DNA from: an uncultured Christensenella sp.
Lineage (GTDB): Bacteria; Bacillota; Clostridia; Christensenellales; UBA1242
DNA length: 43,574 nucleotides
Assembly: GCA_949287685.1 (NCBI GenBank)
Contig: CASEHF010000016.1
Span: forward strand, 1 to 43,574
Direction: 5' to 3'
This document shows, one piece after another, positions 9,389 through 17,486 of the stretch. The translations under genes and the position numbers were made by a program. Below the pieces are notes generated by a model that had not been told where the DNA came from, did not search any database, and saw only the letters and a list, made by a program, of their open reading frames with translations. The first letter of the stretch is position 1; every line of letters starts with the position of its first letter.

Positions 9389-10356
9389 CCCTGCACCTCG
9401 TTATTTGTCGATTTTTTAGTGTTTTTTGTAGTTTTTTTGCGATTTTTTTGCGCTTTTTTGATAGTTTTTATCGAAATTATGTTATTTTCGCCTGCATACC
9501 CCTCTTTTTCTTGATTAGCGCTCTCGCTGTCGGTATCTTTTGCCGAATTTTTGCCAAATTTGTGTTTTTTTATTGTTTTTTTCGTATTTTTTGTGATTTT
9601 TTTATGATTTTTGTCCGTTTCCGCCGCAATAGGCGCGTTCGGGGTCGCCACATACTTCACATAAATTTCCTCGAGGGTCTGTCCGCTCTGCCTTATTTCA
9701 TTTAAATCAAAAATATGCTCAATGACCCCGTTTCGTAAAATGCCGATTCGGTCGCACAGCGACTCCACCACCTCGAGAATGTGCGAACTAAAGAACACCG
9801 TGTTCCCCTTCTCTGCGTGCTCGCGCATCATCTGTTTTAAGGTATATGCGCTAGTCGGGTCGAGCCCTAGAAGTGGCTCATCTAAAACCCAGAGTTTTGG
9901 GTCGTGTACGAGTGCTGCTACGACCGAAATCTTTTGCTTCATCCCGTGGGAATAACTCTTAATTTGGCGGTCATAGGCTTGAGTTAGATTAAATTCCGCG
10001 ATGTATCTCTCCGCGCGCTCCTCACGCACATCCTCAGGGATACCGTATAGGTTTGCGATGTGATTTACATACTCGCTACCAGTCAAGTGCTCATAAACGG
10101 CGTGATTGTCCGAAATGTACGCTAGGTTCATTTTTGCCTCTTTCGGGTTTTGGGTTAGACTTATGCCATTTATCAGCACTTCGCCACTTTCAAAAGGCAA
10201 AATGCCCGAAATACACTTAATTGTCGTAGTTTTCCCCGCGCCATTACTCCCCAAAAAGCCAAAAATTTCGCCCTTTTTTAAATCAAGCGAAAGTCCATTC
10301 AAAGTCGGTTTTTTCGCGCGTGCATATGTTTTTACTAAGTTTTTTATCTTTAACAT
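9385..10356 (-). CDS. ABC transporter ATPase with lysine-rich tail
   Basis: The product has 323 residues if started at MLKIKN. This ATG (10354-10356) follows an AGAGGG site 5 bp away; an upstream in-frame ATG gives 22 more residues without a site. Walker A (GSNGAGKTT), signature (YSHGMKQK), Walker B (LWVLDEPLLGLD) and the switch histidine (FFSSH) are all intact, so it should hydrolyse ATP and drive the permease encoded next. After the usual ABC domain (residues 1-239) comes an unusual ~84-residue tail with two blocks of Lys, Asn and Thr separated by an acidic stretch. The DNA of those blocks consists of T-tracts spaced 10-11 bp, so the tail may be a by-product of a DNA-level feature. The permease overlaps by 4 bp. 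Confidence 0.9.
   Translation of the reverse strand: MLKIKNLVKTYARAKKPTLNGLSLDLKKGEIFGFLGSNGAGKTTTIKCISGILPFESGEVLINGISLTQNPKEAKMNLAYISDNHAVYEHLTGSEYVNHIANLYGIPEDVREERAERYIAEFNLTQAYDRQIKSYSHGMKQKISVVAALVHDPKLWVLDEPLLGLDPTSAYTLKQMMREHAEKGNTVFFSSHILEVVESLCDRIGILRNGVIEHIFDLNEIRQSGQTLEEIYVKYVATPNAPIAAETDKNHKKITKNTKKTIKKHKFGKNSAKDTDSESANQEKEGYAGENNIISIKTIKKAQKNRKKTTKNTKKSTNNEVQG
9411..9612 (+). other. Helically phased T-tracts inside the ABC ATPase gene
   Basis: T-tracts of 5-7 bases centre at about 9414, 9424, 9435, 9446, 9456 and 9467, then at 9568, 9579, 9589, 9600 and 9610. The spacing is 10-11 bp, matching the helical repeat. Phased A/T tracts of this kind are known to curve DNA. Here they encode the two lysine-rich blocks of the ATPase tail. 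Confidence 0.75.
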
Positions 10357-10466
10357 TTTATCCCTCTGCCTATGTAATCGCACAAAAATTTGCGTGTCGC
10401 AGTTTAGCACCGCAGCCAGCACCTAATTAGTAGTATAAACCGAGTTTTACAGTGTATACAAAATTC

Positions 10467-10495
10467 ATTATAGCAAACATTATCGCATTTAGCAA
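10467..10495 (-). promoter_or_regulatory. Promoter of the ABC/Ig-like operon
   Basis: On the minus strand TTGCTA (10495-10490) and a perfect TATAAT (10472-10467) are 17 bp apart. They lie ~110 bp upstream of the ATPase start, leaving an untranslated leader of about 100 nt. Confidence 0.65.
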
Positions 10496-10604
10496 GCATT
10501 CTAACGCACAATATAATATATAGGAAACAAGTCAAAACCTAATTTAATCAATATTCTCCCGTAACACTGTGTTTTGAAAATTTTGAGTGAGCTGTTTTAT
10601 TGTT

Positions 10605-10695
10605 GACCGAATTTGGTTGTAGTTTTTTGTAAGAAACTGACCGAATTTGGTTGTACTCAATTGTCAATATTGACCGAATTTGGTCAATTTTGACC
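10605..10695 (+). promoter_or_regulatory. Tandem operator-like repeats, locus 1
   Basis: Three copies of GACCGAATTTGGTY lie at 10605-10618, 10639-10652 and 10672-10685, spaced 34 and 33 bp. The third extends to the near-perfect dyad TTGACCGAATTTGGTCAA (10670-10687) and runs into a second inverted repeat, GGTCAATTTTGACC (10682-10695). The same 14-mer occurs upstream of the gene ending at 28254 in the same orientation relative to that gene. A dimeric repressor or activator (TetR- or MarR-like in site geometry) is a reasonable guess. Confidence 0.65.
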
Positions 10696-10819
10696 TTTTA
10701 TCCGCCGACCGCTTATCTCTTTATCTAATATACTGCTAACGGTTTACACAAATCGCACCTAGGCGCGCACTATTGAGAGTAAAAAAATTATTAAAAAATC
10801 ATTATTTTATAACAAGGTC

Positions 10820-10848
10820 TTGAAAAATTAAAACAAATGTGTTATAAT
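10820..10848 (+). promoter_or_regulatory. Promoter of the orphan gene at 10873
   Basis: TTGAAA (10820-10825) and TATAAT (10843-10848) are separated by 17 bp. The start codon is 25 bp downstream, behind an AAGGGGGAAAG site. The operator-like repeats lie 125-215 bp upstream of the -35. Confidence 0.7.
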
Positions 10849-10872
10849 GAATTATCTAAAGGGGGAAAGATT

Positions 10873-11715
10873 ATGGCTATTATGGAAAATAGAGAGGAAA
10901 TTTTTAATAGTTTCCGCAATCGTAGCGCGGATGAGCGTATTAAGTTTATCCGTGATCGTGTCGCAGTACTTAGTCAAAACTGCGAAAATATGCAGGTTTT
11001 GCCTACGGAAAAATTGTACACAAAATTTATAGGTCCCAAGGCAAACTGCCTCTACAAGCCCGACCAAGGCAGCATTCGCATTGATGACAACGACTTCTAC
11101 ACCTATGCATTCAATCGTTTGCTATCGATGTACAATGAATTTTATTTTGATGGTATTATGTATCCATCGCTGATTGTCCGCATAGCAAACGAGTATTTTG
11201 GGCCTGTGCCAACTGATGAGGAATACCGCGAGTTTACCCGTGGAAAAAATCTCTCGATTAGTGACTTTAAGGGCAAGGGTCGTGCTTCGGCATTTGAGCG
11301 TTCATTGGCTATTAACAACTTTAGCAAAATCATAGGTTATGACTCGAGCCTCGTGTTTATGGATGGTAGGCCATCGGTAATGATTGACTCGATTGTAGAT
11401 AGTCAGCCAGGGCACATCGTGTTTACACCAGACTTGTTTACATATGCGCGCCGTGGGAATGATGCTCAGACTATTCCCGCCATTATCGCGGTCACTGATG
11501 CGGCAATGAGCAATTTCCTCTATGGTGACTTTACATTTTCATCGACCAATTTCCTTGACCCCGCGCAGGTGGAAAAGCACATCCCGGGCTACACCCTAGA
11601 TGACCCTGCCAAGATTAGAATTAAGGTCAACTCGTTGCACCTGCCGCGCGAAATGGAGCGTTGGAATCAAATTACAAAGAGTTCTAACACCGCTCAAATG
11701 ACCAAATCTCACTAA
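10873..11715 (+). CDS. Uncharacterised protein under tandem operator-like sites
   Basis: I do not recognise this 280-residue soluble protein. The start MAIMEN is chosen because AAGGGGGAAAG lies 5-6 bp upstream; a frame-open ATG 36 bp earlier overlaps the -10 region and is unlikely. It has no signal peptide or membrane segment. Residues ~30-60 hold a basic/Cys stretch (GPKANCLYKPDQ), the middle is hydrophobic-aromatic (FNRLLSMYNEFYFDG), and the C-terminus is polar (TKSSNTAQMTKSH). It is monocistronic: it has its own promoter and a terminator at 11806-11838. The upstream GACCGAATTTGGT repeats are shared with the AT-hook/dehydrogenase gene, so the two are probably controlled together. Confidence 0.8.
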   Translation: MAIMENREEIFNSFRNRSADERIKFIRDRVAVLSQNCENMQVLPTEKLYTKFIGPKANCLYKPDQGSIRIDDNDFYTYAFNRLLSMYNEFYFDGIMYPSLIVRIANEYFGPVPTDEEYREFTRGKNLSISDFKGKGRASAFERSLAINNFSKIIGYDSSLVFMDGRPSVMIDSIVDSQPGHIVFTPDLFTYARRGNDAQTIPAIIAVTDAAMSNFLYGDFTFSSTNFLDPAQVEKHIPGYTLDDPAKIRIKVNSLHLPREMERWNQITKSSNTAQMTKSH

Positions 11716-11805
11716 AATTTAATAATTCACAAAAAAAGTAGCAAATTAGTTAAGCGCAAGAATAGTTTAATTACCGAGTCTGTCAACATATATTAATTGC
11801 GCTAG

Positions 11806-11840
11806 AAAGCGAAAGGCACCCCCGCCCTTCGCTTTTTTTA
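11806..11840 (+). terminator. Rho-independent terminator of the 10873 gene
   Basis: The stem AAAGCGAA (11806-11813)/TTCGCTTT (11828-11835) has a C-rich loop and continues into a T-run. An upstream inverted pair AGCGCAA (11753-11759)/TTGCGCT (11797-11803) could form an additional long-range stem in the 3' untranslated region. Confidence 0.8.
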
Positions 11841-11851
11841 TTAACAAAACA

Positions 11852-11933
11852 CCACGGGCTGTGCCGTGGCTCCAAAAATATAGCCTTGGTTTAGCGTTTT
11901 GTCTTTAAACTAAATTTTATTTTTAACCAAAGC
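11852..11933. other. Two hairpins upstream of polA
   Basis: A perfect CCACGG (11852-11857)/CCGTGG (11864-11869) hairpin is followed by a larger imperfect inverted repeat from GCCTTGGTTTAG (11883-11894) to CTAAA (11910-11914) and AACCAAAGC (11925-11933). They lie between the 10873 terminator and the polA promoter. No known riboswitch is recognised, and they may belong to neither transcript. Confidence 0.4.
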
Positions 11934-12040
11934 CTCTTTATTTATCACAAAAATAGATGAACGCCTTAGTTTTTTAAGATAAATTTGTTTAATACTATTA
12001 GTTGTCTAGTTAAATTACTTGCAAAAGTCTTAAATTTTGT

Positions 12041-12069
12041 TTGTCTAAATCGCTATTTTAGGGTATAAT
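12041..12069 (+). promoter_or_regulatory. polA promoter
   Basis: TTGTCT (12041-12046) and TATAAT (12064-12069) are 17 bp apart, with the start codon 26 bp after the -10. Confidence 0.6.
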
Positions 12070-12095
12070 CAAATTAGAACATTTTAGGAGAAAAT

Positions 12096-14618
12096 ATGGC
12101 AACTTTTATTATAATCGATGGCAACAGTCTAGTAAACCGCGCATTTTACGCGCTCCCACCACTCACCGCTAGCGATGGCAAGTATTACAACGCAGTTTAC
12201 GGCTTTGTCAATATTTTGGCGCGTTTAATTACCGACCACCACCCCGACTACCTATGTGTGGCGTTTGATGCGGGCAGAAAGACTTTTCGAAACGAAATGT
12301 ACACTGAATACAAGGCTACGCGCAAAGGTATGCCCGAGGAACTAGCCTCTCAAATGCCCGTACTGAAAGATTTACTCACTACAATGGGAATAAAAATAAT
12401 TGAGAAGTTAGGGATTGAGGCGGATGACATTATCGGTACAATGGTGCGCTCCGACCCGAATATGACTAGCATTATTGTAACGGGTGACCGCGACAGCCTG
12501 CAGTTAATCAACGACCACACTGAGGTTTGGTTAACCAAACACGGCATCAGCGAAATTATTCAAATGAACGAGCGCCATCTTAAAGAGGAATGGGGGCTAG
12601 AGCCCAGCCAAATCATCGACCTAAAGGCACTAATGGGCGATGCGAGCGATAATATTCCAGGGGTGAATGGTATAGGCGAAAAAGGCGCTATGAGCCTACT
12701 TTCGGAGTGGCACGACATAGATAATATTTATGCTAACTTAGACAAAATTAGCGGGAAAGTACACGAAAAACTAGCACTAGGTCGCGAAATTTGTCGACTT
12801 AGTTACGATTTGGCGACAATTAGGACAGACTGCGACATCTCCCTAAAGATTGAGGACTGTACTTATACTTTTCCATGGAACAATGCAGTCTACGAGCGCT
12901 TTAATCAATATGAATTTCGCAGTTTACTAAAGCGTAAGGATTTATTTTCGGGAAATTCGCCCGCAGTAGAGGTGAGTATCGAGAGTGTCCCTGTTTCCTT
13001 TGATAAAATAGCCGAAATTGTAGCCAACCACGGTAGAGCATCCACCCTAGCGCTCGTGATTGTTAAAGATGAGTTGCACTTTGCCTTTGATAACAAAACC
13101 AACTACTCGCTCTCCACCTTTGGCTTGTCAGTCGAGGCGGTAGTCGAGCAGTTTGCTGCGTTTTTCGAGGATAGTACTAAGGTTGTCTACACCTATGATT
13201 TAAAGCGGCTCTACCACATTATGGACACCCTACGCCGCCCTTTTGGGGCTATGGCAATCGATGTAGCGCTCGCTATGTATTTGGTAAACTCGAATGTCAA
13301 GGAGGGCGACCCTAAAAATATGCTCGAGTACCTAGGGCTACCCACTATGGCGCTCGGCACGGGATTGTTAAATGCGTGGGAAATCGTGCACCGCGAACTC
13401 GAGAAAAAAGATTTATTAAAACTCTACACCCAAATCGAACTCCCGCTCGTGCGCGTGCTTTTCGAAATGGAAAAAGCGGGAATCACCATAAACACCGCTA
13501 TTCTCGATGAATTAGCGCCGAAATATAAGGCGGAAATGGCGGCGATTCGCGACCGCGTGTGCGCGTATGCTGGTACGGACTTTAATATAAACAGTCCAAA
13601 GCAGTTAGCGACTGTCCTTTTCGATACCCTACGCCTCCCAGATAAAAACAACAAAAAGCACTCGACCGCTGTCGATGTCCTCGAGTCGCTACGCGGAGAG
13701 CATCCTATAATCGAGGAAATTTTGCGCTACCGCACTATTTCGAAACTGTACTCCACCTATATCGAAGGAATGCGCCAGTACATTCGCACGGATGGCAAGA
13801 TTCACACGATTTTCAACCAGACCACCGCGGTAACTGGCAGGCTGTCGAGCAACGAGCCAAATCTACAAAATATTCCCGTACGCACCGATGAGGGCAAGGA
13901 GTTACGCAAAATGTTTGTAGCGTCAAAAGATTGCGTGCTACTTTCCGCCGATTATAGCCAAATTGAACTCAGATTGCTCGCGCACTACTCGGGCGACCCC
14001 GTACTAATTAGCGCGTATAACAACGGACTAGATATTCACCGCGCGACCGCTTCGCAGATTTTTGGTGTACCGCTAGATGAGGTGACCCCCGAGATGAGGC
14101 GCAGTGCAAAGGCGGTCAATTTCGGTATCATTTACGGCATTTCCCCGTACGGACTCGCGCATAATTTAGGCATTCCGCAGAATGTGGCGCGCGATTATAT
14201 CGAAAAATATTTCCAGATGTACCCCACTATCAAGGACTTTTTGGACAGCAGTGTCGCTATGTACAAGGAGCGTGGGTATGTCTCTACCCTTTTCGGGCGC
14301 ATTAGGAACTTCGATAATGTCGTGCCGAACTCCCGTGATGCGAGGTTTTCTGAGCGCGCCGCTATGAATATGCCGCTCCAAGGTACCGCGAGCGACATCA
14401 TTAAAATCGCTATGCTCAATGTTCGCCGTGCGCTACTTGATGAGGGTTTGAATGCAAAAATCATTTTGCAAATTCACGATGAGCTGATACTCGACACGCC
14501 AAAGCCCGAGGTCGAGCGCGTGAAAAAAATCGTGCGCGATAAAATGGAGAATGTTATCAAACTCCGCGTGCCTCTAGAGGTCGAAATCGACACAGGTCCC
14601 AGTTGGTACGATATCTAG
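12096..14618 (+). CDS. polA: DNA polymerase I
   Basis: PolA fills gaps during Okazaki-fragment processing and excision repair. At 840 residues it has the usual length. Residues 1-~290 form the 5'-nuclease domain (IIDGNSLVNRAFYAL start, GDASDNIPGVNGIGEKGA helix-hairpin-helix). Residues ~300-420 match the 3'-5' exonuclease fold, but the first acidic motif (DxE) is not visible, so proofreading is probably absent, as in many Bacillota enzymes. The polymerase domain is intact: motif A DYSQIELR (D619), motif B RRSAKAVNFGIIYG (K672) and motif C HDE (794-796). The start has TTAGGAG upstream and its own promoter. It is monocistronic and followed by a repeat cluster. Confidence 0.97.
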   Translation: MATFIIIDGNSLVNRAFYALPPLTASDGKYYNAVYGFVNILARLITDHHPDYLCVAFDAGRKTFRNEMYTEYKATRKGMPEELASQMPVLKDLLTTMGIKIIEKLGIEADDIIGTMVRSDPNMTSIIVTGDRDSLQLINDHTEVWLTKHGISEIIQMNERHLKEEWGLEPSQIIDLKALMGDASDNIPGVNGIGEKGAMSLLSEWHDIDNIYANLDKISGKVHEKLALGREICRLSYDLATIRTDCDISLKIEDCTYTFPWNNAVYERFNQYEFRSLLKRKDLFSGNSPAVEVSIESVPVSFDKIAEIVANHGRASTLALVIVKDELHFAFDNKTNYSLSTFGLSVEAVVEQFAAFFEDSTKVVYTYDLKRLYHIMDTLRRPFGAMAIDVALAMYLVNSNVKEGDPKNMLEYLGLPTMALGTGLLNAWEIVHRELEKKDLLKLYTQIELPLVRVLFEMEKAGITINTAILDELAPKYKAEMAAIRDRVCAYAGTDFNINSPKQLATVLFDTLRLPDKNNKKHSTAVDVLESLRGEHPIIEEILRYRTISKLYSTYIEGMRQYIRTDGKIHTIFNQTTAVTGRLSSNEPNLQNIPVRTDEGKELRKMFVASKDCVLLSADYSQIELRLLAHYSGDPVLISAYNNGLDIHRATASQIFGVPLDEVTPEMRRSAKAVNFGIIYGISPYGLAHNLGIPQNVARDYIEKYFQMYPTIKDFLDSSVAMYKERGYVSTLFGRIRNFDNVVPNSRDARFSERAAMNMPLQGTASDIIKIAMLNVRRALLDEGLNAKIILQIHDELILDTPKPEVERVKKIVRDKMENVIKLRVPLEVEIDTGPSWYDI

Positions 14619-14624
14619 ACCTTG

Positions 14625-15120
14625 CTGTGCGTAGGCGGTGCGTGGGCGGTGCGAAGCCGCAGTGCGTAGGCGCACTCCCGATATATACAAAGTCAAACTA
14701 TACGCTTTTAGTGATTGTTTACGGTTAGTTCGTAGATATTTTTAAAGGAATGGCTCCCTCGGTGCGTGGGCGCACGCCCGATAGATAAATAAGGCTATTC
14801 ACTTTGAATGGTTGTCTACGATTAATTTAGAATATTTTAAGAGAAATAGATCCTTCGGTGCGAAGGCGCACACCCGATAAATGCAAGTTACACTATACGC
14901 TTTTAGTGATTGTTTGCGGTTAGTTCGTAGATATTTTTAAAGGAATAGATTCTTCGAGCAGCGTATTGCTAGGTGTTCCTAATGGTACCTTTCACTCTAC
15001 GCTGAGTTACAAAAGGCTTACGCGGGGAGCACTCAGGATGCCTTCCCGCTTGCGGGAAGTCTGGCGCAAGGGTGTTTAGTATGGCAAGAAACGAATGGCT
15101 TTGCGCCAGCGCAGTATCCT
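14625..15120. repeat. Intergenic repeat cluster 3
   Basis: No gene is seen between polA and 15171. Three ~100-130 bp units follow one another (about 14630-14757, 14758-14857, 14858-14958). Each has a GTGCG-N4-CGCAC hairpin (loops TAGG, TGGG, AAGG), a CCGATA-type AT segment, a T-rich segment ending TTTTAAAG or TTTTAAGAG, then GGAAT or AAAT and a CTTCG-type end. Double-hairpin copy C (stems 15042-15109) closes the cluster but has lost its CCGCTT end. Confidence 0.75.
15042..15109 (-). repeat. Double-hairpin repeat element, copy C (truncated)
   Basis: The compact hairpin CTTCCCGC (15042-15049)/GCGGGAAG (15052-15059) and the long stem CTGGCGCA (15061-15068)/TGCGCCAG (15102-15109) with a 33-nt loop are intact. 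Relative to copy B the compact stem has C-G in place of T-A, a compensated change. The outer terminal repeat on the right is missing. Confidence 0.75.
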
Positions 15121-15142
15121 CATAAAAAATCTCAACCTATTA

Positions 15143-15178
15143 AAAAATAAGGGGTGCATTCACGCACTCCTTATTTTT
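15143..15178. terminator. Bidirectional terminator
   Basis: AAAAATAAGG (15143-15152) pairs with CCTTATTTTT (15169-15178), with an inner GTGC/GCAC pair. A and T runs on both sides allow termination in either direction. The hairpin overlaps the TAA stop of the minus-strand gene 15171-16400. Confidence 0.8.
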
Positions 15179-16400
15179 CTATACCCATTTCCATATCAAA
15201 GCCTTTGCCCTGCTGTTGCGAGTGGTCAAAACCTCCCACCTCTCGCACAAAGGGCGACCCTGCCTGCTGCTGTGGTTGCCCAGGCAACGGCCCCGGCATA
15301 ACCATTGTTTTGGGCTTTTCGGGCGCCTTGGGCTTTGGCGCGCCGCTCTTTTTACCGCCACCGCCGCCTTTGTACGGAGGCATTTTCATAACAGGCACAC
15401 CCTTTCCAAACAACTCAAACGAAGCGCCTTTTTTCACCTGTTTTGGCATTGGCTTTGGCGCGGGCTTTTCCGCAAGGTCCGTAAACATCGCCTGCGAAAC
15501 TGCCTCTTTGGTACGGTTGTCCTCGCGCACGCGCTCCTCGACCTTTTCGACCAACTGATATGCCTTTTTGTCCGCCTCGATTAACTGCTCTCTTACGGGC
15601 GACTTCTCCAGCGCCTTTTTGCACGCGGGCAACTCGAGGACTTCATCCAAAATCTCGTTTAAAAACTGGTACTTGTTCTCTGCTTTTGCAAAATACGGCT
15701 CGAGTTTATTGCGCTTGTTTGAAAACTCGGCTAAAATTATCGCAAGTTCGGGGTCCTCAGCAAGCAGTTGCAAGCGCTTGTTAAAGTACGCCTCCTCGAG
15801 GTTCTCTAGAGGGGTCTCGGCTTGCTTGAGCATTGCCGCGGTGAACGCATATCGCGCCGAAAGCGACTCGGGCAACAACTGCGTGTCGACAGGCTCATCC
15901 GCCTTGTACTCCTTGAAATTAAACACCTCGAGCGCGCGGTCGTAGAAAAACTCATCATTTTTATACTCGTATGTCGCCACAACCGTAGTTAGGGTGTCGA
16001 TATAATAACCGTTTATCCTAGGAATTTCCTCTAACAACTCAAGATAACAATATGCATTTGCCTCATTCTCGGGGCTGGCTTTTGGAGGAGTGAGGTTAAA
16101 GTACAAAATTCTGTCCCCGACAAACGCCCTACCCTGTGTGCCATTTTGGTCGTGGGAATCGATTTTTTTAGTCACCGCCACTAGGTCTGCGGCAATCTCA
16201 TCGGATAAGTGATACTTGCCCTTTGAATCGAAATCGCCGAGCAAATCGTTCGCTATCACATCGCGGAAACGCTGGGCTTTCATTTTCATAACATCGTGTT
16301 CACCCTCGACATAACCCTTGTCACTGTCTTTTTTCTCGTAAGTGAGGGCTTCGGTAGGGGCATCATTATTTAGACCTTGCACTTTGTTTTCGGTATCCAT
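15171..16400 (-). CDS. Uncharacterised protein with proline/glycine-rich C-terminus
   Basis: I do not recognise this 409-residue, acidic, apparently cytosolic protein. Residues 1-~310 are mainly helical, with charged heptad-like stretches (for example EEAYFNKRLQLLAEDPELAIILAEF and following). Residues ~315-409 are low complexity: Pro/Lys-rich, a run of five glycines near residue 350, then Pro/Gln-rich. That tail looks disordered and could be a flexible linker or a multi-protein contact. The start has TTAGGAG upstream. It follows the orphan gene 16795-17277 on the same strand, separated by a terminator and a curved-DNA tract, so it probably has its own promoter. Its link to the MoxR/VWA genes upstream is only proximity. 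Confidence 0.8.
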   Translation of the reverse strand: MDTENKVQGLNNDAPTEALTYEKKDSDKGYVEGEHDVMKMKAQRFRDVIANDLLGDFDSKGKYHLSDEIAADLVAVTKKIDSHDQNGTQGRAFVGDRILYFNLTPPKASPENEANAYCYLELLEEIPRINGYYIDTLTTVVATYEYKNDEFFYDRALEVFNFKEYKADEPVDTQLLPESLSARYAFTAAMLKQAETPLENLEEAYFNKRLQLLAEDPELAIILAEFSNKRNKLEPYFAKAENKYQFLNEILDEVLELPACKKALEKSPVREQLIEADKKAYQLVEKVEERVREDNRTKEAVSQAMFTDLAEKPAPKPMPKQVKKGASFELFGKGVPVMKMPPYKGGGGGKKSGAPKPKAPEKPKTMVMPGPLPGQPQQQAGSPFVREVGGFDHSQQQGKGFDMEMGIEK

Positions 16401-16465
16401 AATTTTTTCTCCTAAATTTTTTTGATACTATATAATTCTCCTAAAAACTCGGTTAGGCGTGCTAC

Positions 16466-16612
16466 TTTTTTGTGATTTTTGATTAATTTGTCGATTTTTA
16501 AAGCGATTAATTATATTTTTTACGATTTTTTCGCTATTTTTGTCGATTTTATTATTGTTTTCTGTGATTTTTTTTGTCAATTTTTTTGATTTTTCACTAT
16601 TTTTAGTTTTTT
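16466..16612 (+). other. Helically phased T-tracts (predicted curved DNA)
   Basis: About fifteen T-tracts lie between 16466 and 16612, centred near 16468, 16478, 16488, 16497, 16507, 16518, 16528, 16539, 16548, 16559, 16571, 16584, 16592, 16602 and 16609. The mean spacing is close to 10 bp. Several share a GATTTTT or TCGATTTT core. The tract fills most of the space between genes 15171-16400 and 16795-17277. Confidence 0.8.
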
Positions 16613-16661
16613 AAATCATTGGCTCGTGAATGACTTGGTATAATCGTGCCACACCCTTTAC

Positions 16662-16689
16662 AAAAAGCCCTAACACTTGCGGGCTTTTT
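16662..16689. terminator. Bidirectional terminator downstream of 16795-17277
   Basis: AAAAAGCCC (16662-16670) pairs with GGGCTTTTT (16681-16689) around a 10-nt loop. It lies about 105 bp past the stop of the minus-strand gene. Nothing is obviously transcribed towards it from the left, although TATAAT occurs at 16639-16644. Confidence 0.75.
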
Positions 16690-16794
16690 GCTTTATTCAC
16701 TTAACTAGCGCACAATCGGCAAGCGGGTTGCTATAAAAAACTAGCTACGACCTTTTGCCTAAAGATACACCGTACCTGATAGCCCTGACCCGCA

Positions 16795-17277
16795 TTATCT
16801 TGAGCGCACCATTTCGTGTGTTTGCTCGCGACTGCGCTCGGGCGCGCGCGTACGCTCGCTACCCTGCGTAATCACACGCGCCTGCTCAGGGAATCTACGC
16901 ATAAAGGCGCTCCACCATAATTTGTTACGCTTTTTGCGAATGGCTCTGCCGTGAGCCTCGATATCCGCGCCCTCGACATACTGCGCGAAGTCGAAGTTGT
17001 CCTCACTATTTCCACGCTCAATTACGATTTCGCCGAGTTTCTCAACGAACGCACCCATTCCCCCAAACTCTACGGCAAAGTCGAGATTTAGGTTTTCATC
17101 GCCCGTTTTATAAATATGCGCAGACACCTTCGCGATTTGGCGTGGGGTCGGTGTGAGTCCATCCCCCATAAGAATTGCGAAGTGCTTTAGCATCAAATTT
17201 ACATTACCTGATTTTATAATGCCATCAGTTTGATTCATCAATGCCTTTTGCTCGGGCGTTAAAGATAGTTTTTCCAT
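16795..17277 (-). CDS. Uncharacterised 160-residue protein
   Basis: I do not recognise this protein. Residues 1-~125 look globular and partly helical (MEKLSLTPEQKALMNQ start). The C-terminal ~45 residues are strongly basic with an R-K-K-R-N-K-L-W-W patch, followed by an Arg/Glu/Gln-rich tail. This suggests nucleic-acid or acidic-surface binding, which is inference. The start has an AGGAGG-like site and the gene ends before the bidirectional terminator at 16662-16689. It lies about 210 bp downstream of the metallopeptidase-VWA gene on the same strand and may share its transcript. Confidence 0.75.
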   Translation of the reverse strand: MEKLSLTPEQKALMNQTDGIIKSGNVNLMLKHFAILMGDGLTPTPRQIAKVSAHIYKTGDENLNLDFAVEFGGMGAFVEKLGEIVIERGNSEDNFDFAQYVEGADIEAHGRAIRKKRNKLWWSAFMRRFPEQARVITQGSERTRAPERSREQTHEMVRSR

Positions 17278-17486
17278 ACTTTTCTCCTCCTGTATAATCT
17301 ACCCCTAATTGCTAATATTATAATGCTATTCGCAATAAAAAGTCAATTATTTTAAGTAAACTTTATTGAAAACTTGTATAATTATTCACGGTCGCACAGT
17401 GCTATAGCCATAAAACCCTAAAAACTATGATTAATTTCTGCCTCTATAATTTTATATATAAAACAAGACTAGGAGCGGCTGTTGTA

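Noticed and set aside
10837..10872. Upstream start giving 12 more residues to the orphan gene
   Set aside because: That ATG overlaps the -10 region of the promoter and has no ribosome site; the later ATG does.
11753..11933. Known riboswitch or SRP/6S-type RNA upstream of polA
   Set aside because: The hairpins do not match a conserved core that I recognise; kept only as unassigned structure.
16639..16690. Small plus-strand RNA from a TATAAT to the hairpin at 16662
   Set aside because: No -35 at proper spacing, and the hairpin is better explained as terminator of the minus-strand gene.
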